DNA of 64,000 bases from Lepiota brunneoincarnata (Eukaryota > Basidiomycota > Agaricomycetes > Agaricales > Agaricaceae): the NCBI GenBank assembly GCA_023014365.1, contig JAEBUN010000051.1, positions 62,001 through 126,000 of the forward strand, read 5' to 3'. Positions 35,431 to 46,985 of the stretch are shown here, in pieces. Each line of letters starts with the position of its first letter. Position 1 is the stretch's first letter. Both the position numbers and the translations under genes were made by a program. Below the pieces are notes generated by a model that did not search any database, was not told where the DNA came from, and saw only the letters and a program-made list of their open reading frames with translations.

Positions 35431-36338
35431 GCCTCCAGAGCAACGGGGAACAAGGATCACCAATCCTTCCAATCCCCTCGGATGTGCCTAGCTCTCTGGC
35501 ATTCCCGTCAGCAACATCCTTCTCGCCGTGCATGGTGTCGTAGGCGGATTCGGCGTGCGGAGGTCAAGAGCTGCGAGACGATTGCTGTAGTCGCGGGTGT
35601 CTTTGGAGCAGCACCAACCAAAGTCTTGTTGAGGGCAACTATTACAATATTTAAATCGAAAGCCGCCCTCTGTAATGGCACTTGAATTTGGGACCGCAGC
35701 TCCAAAAGAGGTGTTTGATACTCCAGTGTGGCCGTCAAAGTTGAGACGCGTTGAAGCGCGGGAGACGCCGCATGGGCTTCACTGCTGCCGGAATCAGATC
35801 TACGCCTTCGAGCTGTCTCGCTTGAGGTAAAGCTATATCCACCAAGTCCCATCGGCGCGCAATACTGTAAACTGCGGAATGTTGAAGCAAGAGTCTTCAC
35901 TGAATAACGGCACGATGTGTTGGGGGATAATCGACCTTGCACCAGTCGTGCCGATAATAAACTAGCGTGTCTTGTGAATGCATTTAGTATGGTGACAGGA
36001 CTGCACTGTAACACAAAATATTAAGAGAATCTAAATTCTTTCAAAAAATCAGCATCATTCAGGAGGGACAGGATTGGATAGAGCAAAATAATTCAGTCGC
36101 CCACCCTCATAGATCTTCAGCTTACGCCAAAGAACTAAGAGAGCAAGGATATTTAGCCGGTCATAAGTCATTCATCTTCCCAAGTCCTAGCCACGGGCTA
36201 GAACTTCGAAGAGTCATATGGCCCCGGCAGAGTATCATCGTCGCAGTAATTGGCGAAGAAAAACGTAAAAATCAAACTAGTCGCTCACCGATGCATCCCC
36301 AAAGCATAACCGAAAACCGAAAATCCATTGACATGGCA
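35431..36338. other. hypothetical frame and intergenic DNA
   Basis: A 168-codon frame on the minus strand (36014-35508) begins MLQCSPVTILNAFTRHASLL and contains RRRRSDSGSSEAH. It has no domain I recognise, overlaps frames on the other strand and has no intron signals. I regard it as doubtful. The remainder, 36015-36338, is the 3' flank of the palmitoyltransferase gene. Confidence 0.3.
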
Positions 36339-37836
36339 TCAAGCCTCGTCCAGATCATCTTCATCTGTTAATACATCCCATTCCCTGACCCCCACATGTT
36401 CATTGTATCCTTTCTGACGCGCCCAGGCGTGCCCATCTGTATATGGCATGATACGAAGAGGGAGTACGAGTGTATACCACGGGCTGAAACCACACGTCAA
36501 TGGGGACGCCCGAACAACAAACATCACTTACTATCCACCATCCCCAATATTAAAAAATAATTCCAAATTTTTGCGTTTCCTGGTCGATCAAATATCAGCT
36601 CGGCGGCCGCGAAAGTTGAGTGTACAAACCCAAGGTCATAAGAATTGATAAAGTCCTTGAGCAGAGAAGTGAGCAAACATCGTACGGGGATAAAGTCAAG
36701 CCATACCTCGCCCCTCTCTTTCGCTCTATTGCGATAAACTTCATGATCTTGAGCCTCCACGGAGGTCTCCCCATGTGCAATACCCCAAAGGTGGTAACCT
36801 CCCATGACGGCCACCGCAATACAAAGTACGACAGCTAAAATATATACCATCGCGAAGGCAACCTCGGGAACGTGGTACGGCCATGGCTGCACATATATGA
36901 GATTGTGGATGAGTGGACACGAATGATGCGCACGTCTGAAGTGTATGCGACACCCAGTGATTCGAGAACGAAAGGCCATCCGAGAATGCCGTAGCAGAGG
37001 GTAGCTATTACGAGGTATATCCTGCGAGACATGTAGCCCGAAGTAACGATGGAAAATGTCAGACACTCACAAAAAGAGGACAAAGTGGCGTTCGTTGTGA
37101 AGTCCGACACATTGATTTATCCCTGACGCGTGTCATCTCGAGACCTAACGAGAGTCGGAGAGGGCAACGACTCACACTATAGACCGATGAGCTGGTACTA
37201 ACACCTTCATAGAGGGCGGCAACTCACTGGGCAATGATGGTCATATTTGAGAACACAAGTGTTGCAGATACGACAATGATGCGCCCTCTCGGTGGCCGTC
37301 AGGATTCGACACCTTGGTCATGTTCGCAGACTCACTTCCGGACGCTGTTGGCCACACTTGCGGCATTTCGTAAGACTGGCAGGTGTGATTTGAACCCCAC
37401 CCGCCCCGACCGAAGCCGTTAGTCTACCACCGCCACTACGATGCCGTCTGGTCTTCGCTTTAGCCCACAACAATCCACGTCCTCGATCTCTCGGGGGGTC
37501 ATTGACAAATCCAGGCCGCACGGTGCAGACATAATAGTAGTGCGTGTGCAGATTAACCGCAATCAATACACAAATAGGAACGGTGACGAAGCGGTAGTTG
37601 AGGGAAGGTGCAATAACGTCGACTAAAGCACCCTGATTAGCACCTGATGCCACCTGGACAGGGAAGAACTTACAGAAACAAACGGTCCCAGTTGTTGTCA
37701 ACAGGACAGCGAGAGCGACGAAATATGGACCCGCAGCGCCTGTGATCTTGTCTCCAATCCGTTCAAGGGCTCGAAAACACTGGAAAACGCGTTTTGCACA
37801 TTTCATTATGTGCGGGTAGAAGGTGATGCCGTGCAC
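36339..37836 (-). CDS. DHHC-type protein S-acyltransferase (palmitoyltransferase)
   Basis: Attaches palmitate to cysteines of target proteins at internal membranes. Exons run from 37836 leftward: 37836-37674, 37622-37336, 37287-37228, 37122-37071, 37020 onward, and further short exons to a C-terminal exon ending 36339. The N-terminus has two helices ([37 protein letters not shown]). The cysteine-rich domain reads [22 protein letters not shown] and KYDHHCP, followed by [16 protein letters not shown]. Two more helices follow ([37 protein letters not shown]), then the TTxE-like [20 protein letters not shown] and the tail [18 protein letters not shown]. All joints are in phase except after HHCP, where the usual W is missing and the frame is one base short. 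Confidence 0.85.
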
Positions 37837-38371
37837 AGCAGACGCGCGGGTCCGGACCCGACATCAGCCTATCACGTGACATTCGATAATCACAGACGGG
37901 CCATCGCATCAACTGTAGTATCCAGTTGCACCTAGATAGCACGCGGAGCAGTGGCTGAACTCAATATATCCCTATCGGGGCAGATATGAGCTATGTTATA
38001 TAACAAAGCATAATGAAATCAATGGGGGACGTTCTGTATCGCTCACCCGAGAAGTTGAAACTGTTTAGAGGCAGGATTTTTACGGGGGCTGGCGCCAAAG
38101 ACCAACATCGCAGGAAACCATCTCTCCGGATACTCGACGGGTCTATTTTTTTCTGACTTCAGGATAATAGCATGATCCACGCTACCCCTGCACAGTGATC
38201 TAGGGAAGAGGAACACAAGCCAGCTGCACAAAGGTAATGTCACTCGGGTCGAACCCGGTGGGTACATCGTCTCTCTAGTACTGACCGCAGACAAGGAAAT
38301 AGAGAATGAGGCTGAAAACCAAGGCAACAGACATTTCGCAGGTGTGCATGGGAACGTGGGGGATACTCTGA
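37837..38371. other. intergenic
   Basis: Promoter region of the leftward palmitoyltransferase gene and 3' flank of the leftward F-box gene. A 110-codon frame at 38043-38375 on the minus strand has no recognisable features. Confidence 0.4.
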
Positions 38372-40240
38372 TCATAGTTCATAGTCGGACCATATTCCAC
38401 TCGTATGATCGAAATCCATCAACCTCAGTCCCTCCGTAGCATATCTCCTCAACAAACTCTGCTCTCCCTGAGACATTGTCACTGTGAGGTCGTCATCGCA
38501 CGCATTACTGTTGTGCTTATGCAGTCCCAAGACAAGCCCTTTTTCCTTGAATATCGAAAAAGACTTTTCGGCCTCCTCCCCAGGAGAATCCATCACGAAG
38601 AACTTCAAGAATTTTTGATGAGATTCTCGCGTCATAACGTGGGGCTTATCCAAAGAACAGGAGGAGGAAGGAGAAGGTGTTGAAGGAAGTCGAGAGCCGA
38701 GCATCGAGACTAGCTTCTCGAAGGAAAATGATTGATGGGGGACAAAGAGATGGATCACTCCGAGATTTGGACATAAAGCTGGTCGAACCGAACCAGCCGT
38801 TTTAACCGTTAGCTCTTCCAGGACCCCATCATCAACAATATCCCCACTCCGCACGTAATTCTGAACGAACATGAACTCCAACGCCTCTCCAAAATTTGGC
38901 GTTCCCAATATCTCGATAAATTGCCTGGGCGGGATCAACTGGTCGATGGTAAAGAAATACCGAATAGCGCAGTCTGAACGCATGAGAAACCTCATGAACG
39001 CATCATGCGGCCATTGTTCCCTGCGCCGATTCCCAGTTCGGTGATCGAGAAGAAGCCGCTCAAGTTTCGGGACAGTCGCAAACTCGAAGAATTGGGAAAG
39101 GTCCCCATTCCAATATGCCAATGCAAGCGTGGTCAAGTTTAGGTGCGTGAATGGCCAGTGGGTGTTAGACAGAGCTGATTTGAGGCTCTCGTTCTCGTAA
39201 TTCGGAGCCGATTGATTAGACAGCTCCACCTTGAGTAGAGACAATTCTCGGATGGTTGGTATGTTCTGGAGGATATAGAAGCATAGAGAAAGAGGGACTG
39301 GTTCTCGTAGTGAGAGAACTTCGAGATTTGACCAGTTTGAAAGGATCAATGGGCCCCGTGCAACGAGGACTTTGGATACGAAGACGAACCGTTTGAGAAT
39401 ATTCGAAGAGCTTACAGTGAACTGGAGGTCTGCAAGCTCCGTTTTGGTGATGGGATAGACGTCATCCAAACAATGAACCTCGAGACTTTTCAAGTAGGGC
39501 AATGTTAGTGACCCGTTGACTCCGAAACAGGGTACACGGTTTCGGGAGAATTTTAGGTCTTGATATTTCACCGACAGATGTTCTACCCTCCAGGCATTTC
39601 GTTTGATAATTTCAAATGAGGCAGGAAGGGAAAACAACTCGACTTGGAGGTACAAACTGAGTGGAGCGTCCTTAGAACGAGTGACCCAAAGCCCAAGAAA
39701 TCTGGCGGCGGATTCTACACTGCGACTGGAATTGTAATCGTGGAGAACAATTGTTGTCCATAGCTGGGGTAGTTCTACTGCGATGTTGTACCACGTCCAA
39801 CAGACGCGGGTGAGGAGGAGGGGTGTGCAGGCGACAGAAGGGCTCTGTTTCTTTGTTGGGAGGGTATAGATGAATATATCACCCAAAACCTCGGGAGGGA
39901 GTCGATCCAGTAGAATTGACTGGCGATGAATCCGCTCTGCCGTTCCCAACTGTACAACGTTGCTCGCAGTCTCCTTGATCTGGATGGAGGATTCGGAGGC
40001 CCGAGCACCAATCTCCACTGAAGGGCGGTCGTCTTGGGTTGGGCTTAGCGTTTTGGGAGGGTTCCCTATCGGAAGCAATCGATTAAGTACATCCTTTAGA
40101 CAAGGACGGGTGGCGACAATACCGGAAGCCGAAGATGGATTCAACTCATCACTCCTTAGGTCTGACCCGGGACATCGTATGATATCATCTCCAGCCTGTG
40201 CCATGGTTTCGTATACCTTCCTGCGTCCGTGAAAATACAA
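38372..40240 (-). CDS. F-box protein with leucine-rich C-terminal region
   Basis: A single uninterrupted frame of 622 codons. The F-box starts near residue 110: LLDRLPPEVLGDIFIYTLP, then LLLTRVCWTWYNIAVELPQLW. F-box proteins bind Skp1 through this motif and bring substrates to SCF ubiquitin ligases. The C-terminal 450 residues contain irregular leucine-rich segments (YLKSLEVHCLDDVYPI, WSNLEVLSLREPVPLSL, IPTIRELSLLKVELS, LNLTTLALAYWNG) as in the very large Agaricomycete F-box/LRR-like family. The substrate is unknown. Start choice: M1 (MYFHGRRKV) or the second ATG at residue 13 (MAQAGDDI); the latter gives a better context after a possible intron. A decayed copy is at 44876-45570. Confidence 0.85.
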   Translation of the reverse strand: MYFHGRRKVYETMAQAGDDIIRCPGSDLRSDELNPSSASGIVATRPCLKDVLNRLLPIGNPPKTLSPTQDDRPSVEIGARASESSIQIKETASNVVQLGTAERIHRQSILLDRLPPEVLGDIFIYTLPTKKQSPSVACTPLLLTRVCWTWYNIAVELPQLWTTIVLHDYNSSRSVESAARFLGLWVTRSKDAPLSLYLQVELFSLPASFEIIKRNAWRVEHLSVKYQDLKFSRNRVPCFGVNGSLTLPYLKSLEVHCLDDVYPITKTELADLQFTVSSSNILKRFVFVSKVLVARGPLILSNWSNLEVLSLREPVPLSLCFYILQNIPTIRELSLLKVELSNQSAPNYENESLKSALSNTHWPFTHLNLTTLALAYWNGDLSQFFEFATVPKLERLLLDHRTGNRRREQWPHDAFMRFLMRSDCAIRYFFTIDQLIPPRQFIEILGTPNFGEALEFMFVQNYVRSGDIVDDGVLEELTVKTAGSVRPALCPNLGVIHLFVPHQSFSFEKLVSMLGSRLPSTPSPSSSCSLDKPHVMTRESHQKFLKFFVMDSPGEEAEKSFSIFKEKGLVLGLHKHNSNACDDDLTVTMSQGEQSLLRRYATEGLRLMDFDHTSGIWSDYEL

Positions 40241-40395
40241 AGGAGAGTGACCAGTAAGCGGCCCGGAAGAAACGTGGTGGATGAGATCATCCTGATTGCT
40301 ATTACCTTGTGATCAAACAAACACGCACGTGTAGTCACTTTTCCAGAAACCCACACTCATTATTGGCGTATGACTATATTTGAACGTGAGATATC
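40241..40395. promoter_or_regulatory. upstream region of the F-box gene
   Basis: About 155 bases between the F-box start and a hairpin element. No clear TATA box was seen. Confidence 0.3.
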
Positions 40396-40543
40396 TTTTG
40401 ATTATATGCTGAAATATCAGACAAGGGCATCACTACTGTGAATACAATTAATATCCAATTACTACCTGGTCTTGAAGCAATTGCATATTTATGATATTCA
40501 TGGCTGTAATATCCTTGTCTGATATTTTAGCATATAATCAAAT
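40396..40543. mobile_element. 148-bp MITE-like hairpin element
   Basis: The first 31 bases (ttttgattatatgctgaaat and on to acaagg) are repeated inverted at 40513-40543 (ccttgtctgatattttagca and on), with two or three mismatches. The internal 85 bases are A/T-rich and non-coding. Size, terminal inverted repeats and A/T content fit a miniature inverted-repeat element. A target duplication was not evident. Confidence 0.6.
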
Positions 40544-41404
40544 GATAATGCACATATGGAAATATTCATATGCCAGCAGTGACTGCCGATTCCATTTCCA
40601 TGAAAGCCTTCCTGTGATCTCATTTTCCTCGAATATCCCGAAAATTCGGTGTCTCTAACACCCCAGTCAACTGCTTCGTGCGTGCCCTCGATACACCCTC
40701 CACCCCCAACCTCTGTCTCACTTGTTCGAATCATCCAAGAGGAATATGAACCCCTTGTCCAGTATATCTTCGCAAATCCTTTCGTCGCTTGTACAGCACC
40801 AAGAAGCAACGAGTCGAGCTCATGGTGTCATATCTCGGAGAAGAAAGTCAACCCCTGAGGCAACTGGACAATTGGAGCAAAGCCGAAGTGTTACCTGGCT
40901 AGGAGAAGTTGGGGAGCAAGGCAGCCTCCGAGATACGGGCCAGTGCATTTTCGAACTTTATTTAAGGGCCACCGCTCCGGCGATGCTCTACACTCTCCTT
41001 GGAGGGAGCAAATCCGGGCTCACTGCATCATCCTTTGGACCACCATCACCCCCATTGATCCCATTAATCTCCTACAGTGCGCGCGATTCCATGACAGCAG
41101 CATAGATTTCTTCATTGCTATCCTTATTACGAGAACCCCAGATCTCCTGAGCAAGCTTCAGAAGCGACTCAAAAGACATGCATTCAACTTTCTGAATGGT
41201 CCGAACTTTGTTAGGCGCTCAAATGTTCCGTCCTCATGTACGTCTCCTTACTATACATGGCACCGTCTTACTTTCCGAGACTATGGGTTACAGAGCACGA
41301 CAGAGTTATGGGTTTTGACCCCAAAACCCTTGCAAACCAAGTTAGTGGAAGAAAAAAAAAGTATGGACAATCATAGAGTATGGGTTATGATGGGTATGGG
41401 TTAG
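40544..41404. other. unassigned stretch
   Basis: Open frames of up to 153 codons on the plus strand have no recognised motif and no clear splice sites. No gene is supported. Confidence 0.3.
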
Positions 41405-41530
41405 GGCGGAGTCGACTGTAGTCTAGTTCCGTCGCTCACGACCCAAGACGAGCTGGGGCAACGGTTAAGCCCTCCGACGAGCCCCTTTGCAAGGGTAAAA
41501 CCCGCATAATCCCCCCAACTAACACCATGC
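41405..41530. repeat. dispersed repeat, copy 1 (inverted relative to 46864-46985)
   Basis: Contains tagtctagttccgtcgct, caacggttaagccctc, gcaagggtaaaacccgcata and tcccccca in that order. The reverse complement of 46864-46985 has the same order with about three quarters identity. The two flank the P450 gene and the F-box pseudogene. Confidence 0.6.
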
Positions 41531-41868
41531 ATTCTTCAATACCCCTGGACCATTTTCTATGTCAATCATGGTTGGGCCCTGTGGTCCCTTCGTGAGGACG
41601 TTGCGATTATCTAGTGTATTGTAGGTATTTCGGCTCCGCTTATCCCATTCCTTGTACTTACACCTAATTCTCACACGTTGTCTCTTTTACATAGAAACTC
41701 CTCGTTCCTTTATTAATTATTTTACATACACTACGGCCCCTTTTATTACCGATACTCGTAGAAATCGGGCCCGTAGGGACTTTAAAAAGCGTGCCGCTCA
41801 GCTACTCGAATGCGCGCTCTTTTCACCCCCGAACTCTCAGTCAGCCTTACAGTAGCCTATTATCCGTA
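41531..41868. promoter_or_regulatory. upstream region of the P450 gene
   Basis: A 338-base region between the dispersed repeat and the P450 start. No clear core-promoter motif was seen; the last 150 bases are pyrimidine-rich in places. Confidence 0.3.
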
Positions 41869-44216
41869 ATGCTTGAACTCGTGGGTACCGACTTCAACTA
41901 CCTTTGGCTCCGTGCCATAAGGTACCTCAGATTCAACCCAGCGAGGGCAATGACCTCTACCCTCGTCGTATTTGTTGCCATTCGTATCTACCAAAGCCGC
42001 CGACGTCCTAGAACGCCCAGACTTCAAGGGCCACGCAACCAGAACTCCTTTTTCGGCCTTGTCAGGAAGCCCTCTCCTACATCGGATTTCGGTCTCAGTT
42101 CCCAAGATTTGGAACGAAAGTACGGACTTGTTTACGAGACACCAGGAAGCATGGGCTCCCGACATATCATACTCAGCGATCCAAAGGCCGTCACCCATTT
42201 CCTCTCTAAGGATACCACAACGTACCGTATGCCCGCGTTGCAAAGGTTCGTGTCCCAAAAATTGGTGAGTGTTTGTCGCCTAGCATCCCCCTGAGGCTCT
42301 GATCATAACACCCTCCAGTTTGGTGACAATCTAGCGTCTGTCGAAGGGGAGCACCACAAGAGGTCAGTCGCTTTCTTCTGCTCCATATTCCACAAGTATG
42401 ATTGATATCGCGTGCACATCCAGACTGCGGAAAGTCTTGTCTTCCGCTTTCTCGATCTCAGCAATTCGCGATCTCACTCCCGTGTTCTTGGACACGGCCT
42501 ACAGGGTGGGAGGGCTTCCGACTCGAGATTGTTCAGTCAATTTATCTCTGCCACAGCTCAAAGCTGCATGGGATACAGCTCTTCAGTCGCAAAACCACTC
42601 CACAGGATGCTGTAATAATCGAAGTCCAGCAGTGGTAAGTCTTCGCATCCATCCCTTCTGCCGGCATTCTTTTTAACCTTTGCTCGTCACTTAATTTTAG
42701 GATGAATTACCTCTCGTACGCTCTGCAGCCTTCATATTCTCCCCGTTTTCTTACTCTCAACCTCTCTCCAGATTCGATAGCCTCGGCAACGCCGCATTTT
42801 CACATGACTTTGGAACGTTAAGGGGGAAAACGTCCGAAGCCATGACCGCTCTTGAGTTTTTCAGCACCATCAAACCTTCCCTTCCCCTGATTCTTTCTTT
42901 GCTTGTTGGGTTATTCGTCCCCGACTTCTTCACCAAGTTTTTAGGCCACGGAGTGGATACGTGGTTGGAACTAGCTACAAGTTTGAAATTGGTTTCAATC
43001 AACCTATTAAACGAGGCGCGCAAGGGTGCTGAAGATCACAACACCGACCGATCGGTTCTCGGGGTAATGAGTATGTTGCTTTTAATCATTTCAGGGTGTG
43101 GCCTTCATGCTAATATTAGCTTGAACATATAGTTGGGTCAGAAAATGCAAGTTCCAGGATCCGTATGTCAACAGACGAGGTCATTGCTCAGGTACGTAGT
43201 TCAAGTTTGCAAAGGCTCAGGTGTCTGACGGCTGTACTGCGTAGATTGTATGTAAATCTATTGCTTCTCCTTTATTCGCCACCCTTTGACTTTTATGAAG
43301 AATAATTTCTTTCCAGGAGGATACCAGACTACGGCAAGTAAGTTCCAGTCGTTATTTTTCCTTTCTTTTGAGGACCTAAATTCCGTTGATGTCATATTTA
43401 CAGCTACTTTAACGGTAAATTCGTTTCCGTGTTCTCGGGTGTCCAATCACTAAACCTTCCCTCAGTGGGCTCTCATTGAACTAGCCCGCCGCCCAGAAAT
43501 CCAAGAGACCCTGCGTGCCGAGCTTCGAGACTCCATTGCAGCCGGGGAAGACCCAACATATGACCAGCTGATGAACAATCTACCATACCTTCGACGCATT
43601 TACGTGTGAGCTATTGAGGGTTCATCCCGCAGTACAGCATATATTGCGTGTGGTCTGTCCATTTCCTTCCCGCCCTTTATTCCTCGTTTCATATCATTTG
43701 ACCAGGCAAATGAAGACGATACGGTCCCGCTACTGACCCCATACGGACCGGCGTCCGGGGAGATGATTGACAGCTTGTTTGTGACGAAGGGCACTGTAGT
43801 TCGTGTCTCTTTTGCAGACATGAATATTTCGGAGGCATTATGGGGACCAGGATGCTGGACATTCGATCCAGACCGATGGCTGGTCCGGGGAAGATCATGA
43901 TGAGAGAAAAAGGAAGGAGGAAGTGAAAGGTTACCGACATCTTTTGACTTTTGCCTACGGCCCGAGGATGTGTCCCGCGAGAGAGTTTGCTATAGCGGAG
44001 ATAAAGGTGAGGAAATCTTCTGTCCAGGCTCCGACCTTGATTTGATTGTAGGTGCTCTCTGTACATGTGTAGGTTGTGCTTTCAGTCCTAGTTCGCGGTT
44101 TTATCTTCGAGTTTCCTGATGGACCATCGACAAAGCTGGGCAGCCATTTTCGGCGCCCCAAGGTAGCCAGCGAGGAAGGTCCGAGGGTGCCCATTCTTGT
44201 GAGGGGAGCGATATAG
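41869..44216 (+). pseudogene. cytochrome P450 with two frameshifts
   Basis: A fungal microsomal-type P450 (heme monooxygenase). Exon 1 (41869-42264) has a membrane-anchor region (AMTSTLVVFVAIRIYQ) and LERKYGLVYETPG. Exon 2 (42319-42362) gives FGDNLASVEGEEHHKR, the C-helix, continued in the next exon by LRKVLSSAFSISAIRD. Later come the I-helix with GGYQTTA and LTWALIELARRPEI, the K-helix (CELLRVHP, holding ExxR), DDTVPLLTPYG, WTFDPDRWL, and the heme loop FAYGPRMCPAREFAIAE. The K-helix is one base out of frame with YL before it (about 43590), and again between DPDRWL and GEDHDE (about 43885). The heme loop has Ala where the family has Gly after C-x, and the I-helix has Q for E/D. This is likely a decaying gene. 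Confidence 0.75.
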
Positions 44217-44875
44217 GATATGTTATATATACCACGCCAAGGCTCCGGTTTGGACTCGGTACGGTCTTCAAGTGTGTAGACATATCAAACAAGTTAGATG
44301 AGTCCCTGCAACAAAAAAATATAACTGATTCAGCGCCTGGTTAATGGTCTGCCCTTCTGTTTTCTCACAAAAATATAAGCGAAAAACTACGCCACGCCGC
44401 TATCCCACCCCTGCCACAATCAAACGGGATTGCTGAGGATGTCAAGTCACTCGATAGGATGTATGGACCCATTGTACACTTGTGTCCTAGCTCTAATCAC
44501 CTGGATCCGGCGAAACCTTGGGGTCCCGAAGTCACAAACGACATGATCAATGTGATATATATAGCTTCATTTTAGTGCATCGTCGGTTCAGCCGCAGGCT
44601 ATTCCTCACCCACCAACATTATCTCCTACGCCCCCACCCCTTCGGCACCTCTCTCCAGGGCCGTCGCCTCTCATGAACAAAACGAAATCAATCAATCGCC
44701 GTCACCGGAGTTCTCGGCATCCCCAACGCTCAGATATTGTTCGCCTTGGTCACGTGCCCTCGGGAGAGTCGATTACTGAGCATGATACTTAGAGCTTAGA
44801 GAGTCAAAATATATTCATATTCGCTACAGTAGCACCTCGGAGCTCAAAATAGATTCATCCATGTCGGAGAGTGTC
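44217..44875. other. intergenic
   Basis: Between the P450 gene and the F-box pseudogene. No coding signal was recognised. Confidence 0.35.
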
Positions 44876-45570
44876 GGAGAGGTGTCCCATACTCCTTTTT
44901 CTTGATTCCAGTGGTCAAAGCAAAGGCCACCCACGACATATTTCCTCAACAGACCCCACTGGTGCGCTATCACCAGTAGACTCGTCATTATTAGACTGAT
45001 ACAGCTTCATGACGAGCCCCTTTTCCTGGAGTCGAGCAAATGGTTCCGCCGCCTCTCTGCAATGTGGAATTTGGATACAGACACGAGACATTCGAGATTA
45101 TTGGAAGAGTTCACGGTGAAGTGGAGCTCTAGCAGCTCCGTTTCAGGGATGGGGTAGTTTATATCCAGACAACGAACCTCGAGGGTCTTCAGGTAGGGCA
45201 AAGGAAGTGATCCATAGACTCCGAAACAGGGTGCGCACTCACAAGGGAGTTTGAGGTCCTGTTATATCACGGATAAATGCCCTATCCTCCAGGCATTTTG
45301 TTTGATGATTTCGAATGAGGCAGAGAGGGAAAACAACTCGACTTGGAGTTACAGGTTGAGCGGAGCGTTCCCTAGGACCGACTGATCCATAGCTCCAGAA
45401 ACTTGGCAGCACGGAAATGTGATCGTCGAGAACAATCGTGGTCCAGAACTGGGGTAGTTTAACTGCGATGGTGTACCATTTCCAACAGATACGGGTGAGG
45501 AGGAGGGGGTGCGTGGACGGTTGAGGGGCCCCTTGTCCCTGCTGGGAGGCAGTAGATGAATATTTCACCT
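44876..45570 (-). pseudogene. F-box pseudogene, internal deletion
   Basis: A decayed copy of the F-box gene at 38372-40240, same strand. Matching parts: the box remnant (LLLTRICWKWYTIAVKLPQFW, allowing a split frame), IVLDDH, LEVRCLDINYPI and LELHFTVNSSN, then directly the C-terminal end (a block like EKGLVLG and the last 25 residues LLRKYV). About 300 residues of the leucine-rich part are missing between them, and stops and frame changes occur in what remains. Traces of the N-terminal part may run to about 45870. Confidence 0.7.
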
Positions 45571-46863
45571 AGAACCTCGGGAGGGAAAACGTCCAGTGGA
45601 GATGATTGACCTTAGATTCGCTCCGCTGTTTTTGGCCGCACACCGTCGATCACAACTTGGTTATTGTGTGTTGATCTGGCCTAGTGATTGAGGCCCGAGT
45701 ACTGGCGGGCTCCGATGAGGAGCACTTGTCTCGAGCCGCCCTGGGTGCTCCGGATGAATTCTCTATCGGAAACAGTGATTAGACACGCCACTCGGACAGG
45801 GTCTCAGGAAAAGAGGTTGATCATACCGTCACAGATTGTGGTATGGTGTTCCTCCATAGTCTGTACACTGCGTGCCAAATACAATAAAATACACTGAAAA
45901 GTTGTAAAGATATGATAATTTGGCTACCAAATAAGGCATGCTCGGATATCGTCCAACCTCGACCATTACTCTACCCCTTTGTATATAAGCTAGATATTAT
46001 CTTAATCGTCACTACCCCATCCCCAATAGCCATTCTATACTCCCGCGTCACGATCGGGTAGCAGACTGATGGAATGTCCGAGCGACACCGGAAGACCCTG
46101 AGCCTCACAAGGCCCGCGGTGGGTGGAGAAATACACCCCATGGATCAGAATGTAGGCTCATTGTCTGAGTTGTGCAAACGCGGCAGGATATCGCCATCCC
46201 CTCGACCCGCTACCGGGGGACGGCTGCGGACGTCAAGAGAGTCCATGGCACCAGGGCGCTCAAAATCTGGTGGTTTTACGCCTCCCGTGCTCCCTACCAG
46301 TCGCACAGGGTTACTGAAGATCGGAACTATATTAAACTGCTGGGTTGGTGAACCGGAATTACAGAGACTTTCCCAAACGACGTTTTTTTTTTTTTGAGCC
46401 CCGAGGATAATTCGTCGACCGAGACGTGGAACCTAGATGGAATCATGGAATTGCCGCAGTATCTTTGGCCCAGCGGGGACGAATCGCAAATTTACTCTCG
46501 CCAACATCAGGAAATGTGGCTATGAGCTCCTTGGAGCACCATGCCAGGCAGTGAGGACCCAACCGTAACTGCGATGCTTTCGGCCTCGAGCCTCGCACTG
46601 CCTGTATAGTTTGGGATCATTCTGGAATAATAAGGTTATTCTCAACAGTGAGAGGGTGGTATTCCGAGGTCATACCAACGTCTAGTTTTCGACCTCGCTG
46701 TAAGTTGTGAAGTACAATGACATCGATCTCATTACGTGCATTAGTCCAGTCAGCCGGGGGTTTACGCACATAGATAAAGCAGGATCCAAAGAAATAGCTA
46801 TGATAAGCACTATCAGACCTGCAGAGCACTGGAAATAGGCTGGGCTTTTGGGCTACCTCACAA
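45571..46863. other. unassigned stretch
   Basis: Holds possible N-terminal traces of the F-box pseudogene up to about 45870 and a poly-T run of 15 near 46381. No gene is supported. Confidence 0.3.
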
Positions 46864-46985
46864 CAACGTGTGGGGGGACTTATGCGGGTTTCGCCCTTGC
46901 GAAGGGGCTCATCAGAGGGCTTAACCGCTGCCCTAACCCGCCTTGGCTCATGTAGCGACAGAATTAGACTACCTAACTTACGATG
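46864..46985. repeat. dispersed repeat, copy 2 (inverted relative to 41405-41530)
   Basis: Contains tggggggact, tatgcgggtttcgcccttgc, gagggcttaaccgctgccc and tagcgacagaattagactac, the reverse-complement order of copy 1. The identity of the element is unknown. Confidence 0.6.

Noticed and set aside
38225..38285. tcgggtcgaacccgg, resembling a tRNA T-arm
   Set aside because: No acceptor stem, D-arm or anticodon arm could be folded around it.
40943..41404. 153-codon plus-strand frame upstream of the P450 gene
   Set aside because: No recognisable motif and it runs into low-complexity sequence; not enough to call a gene.
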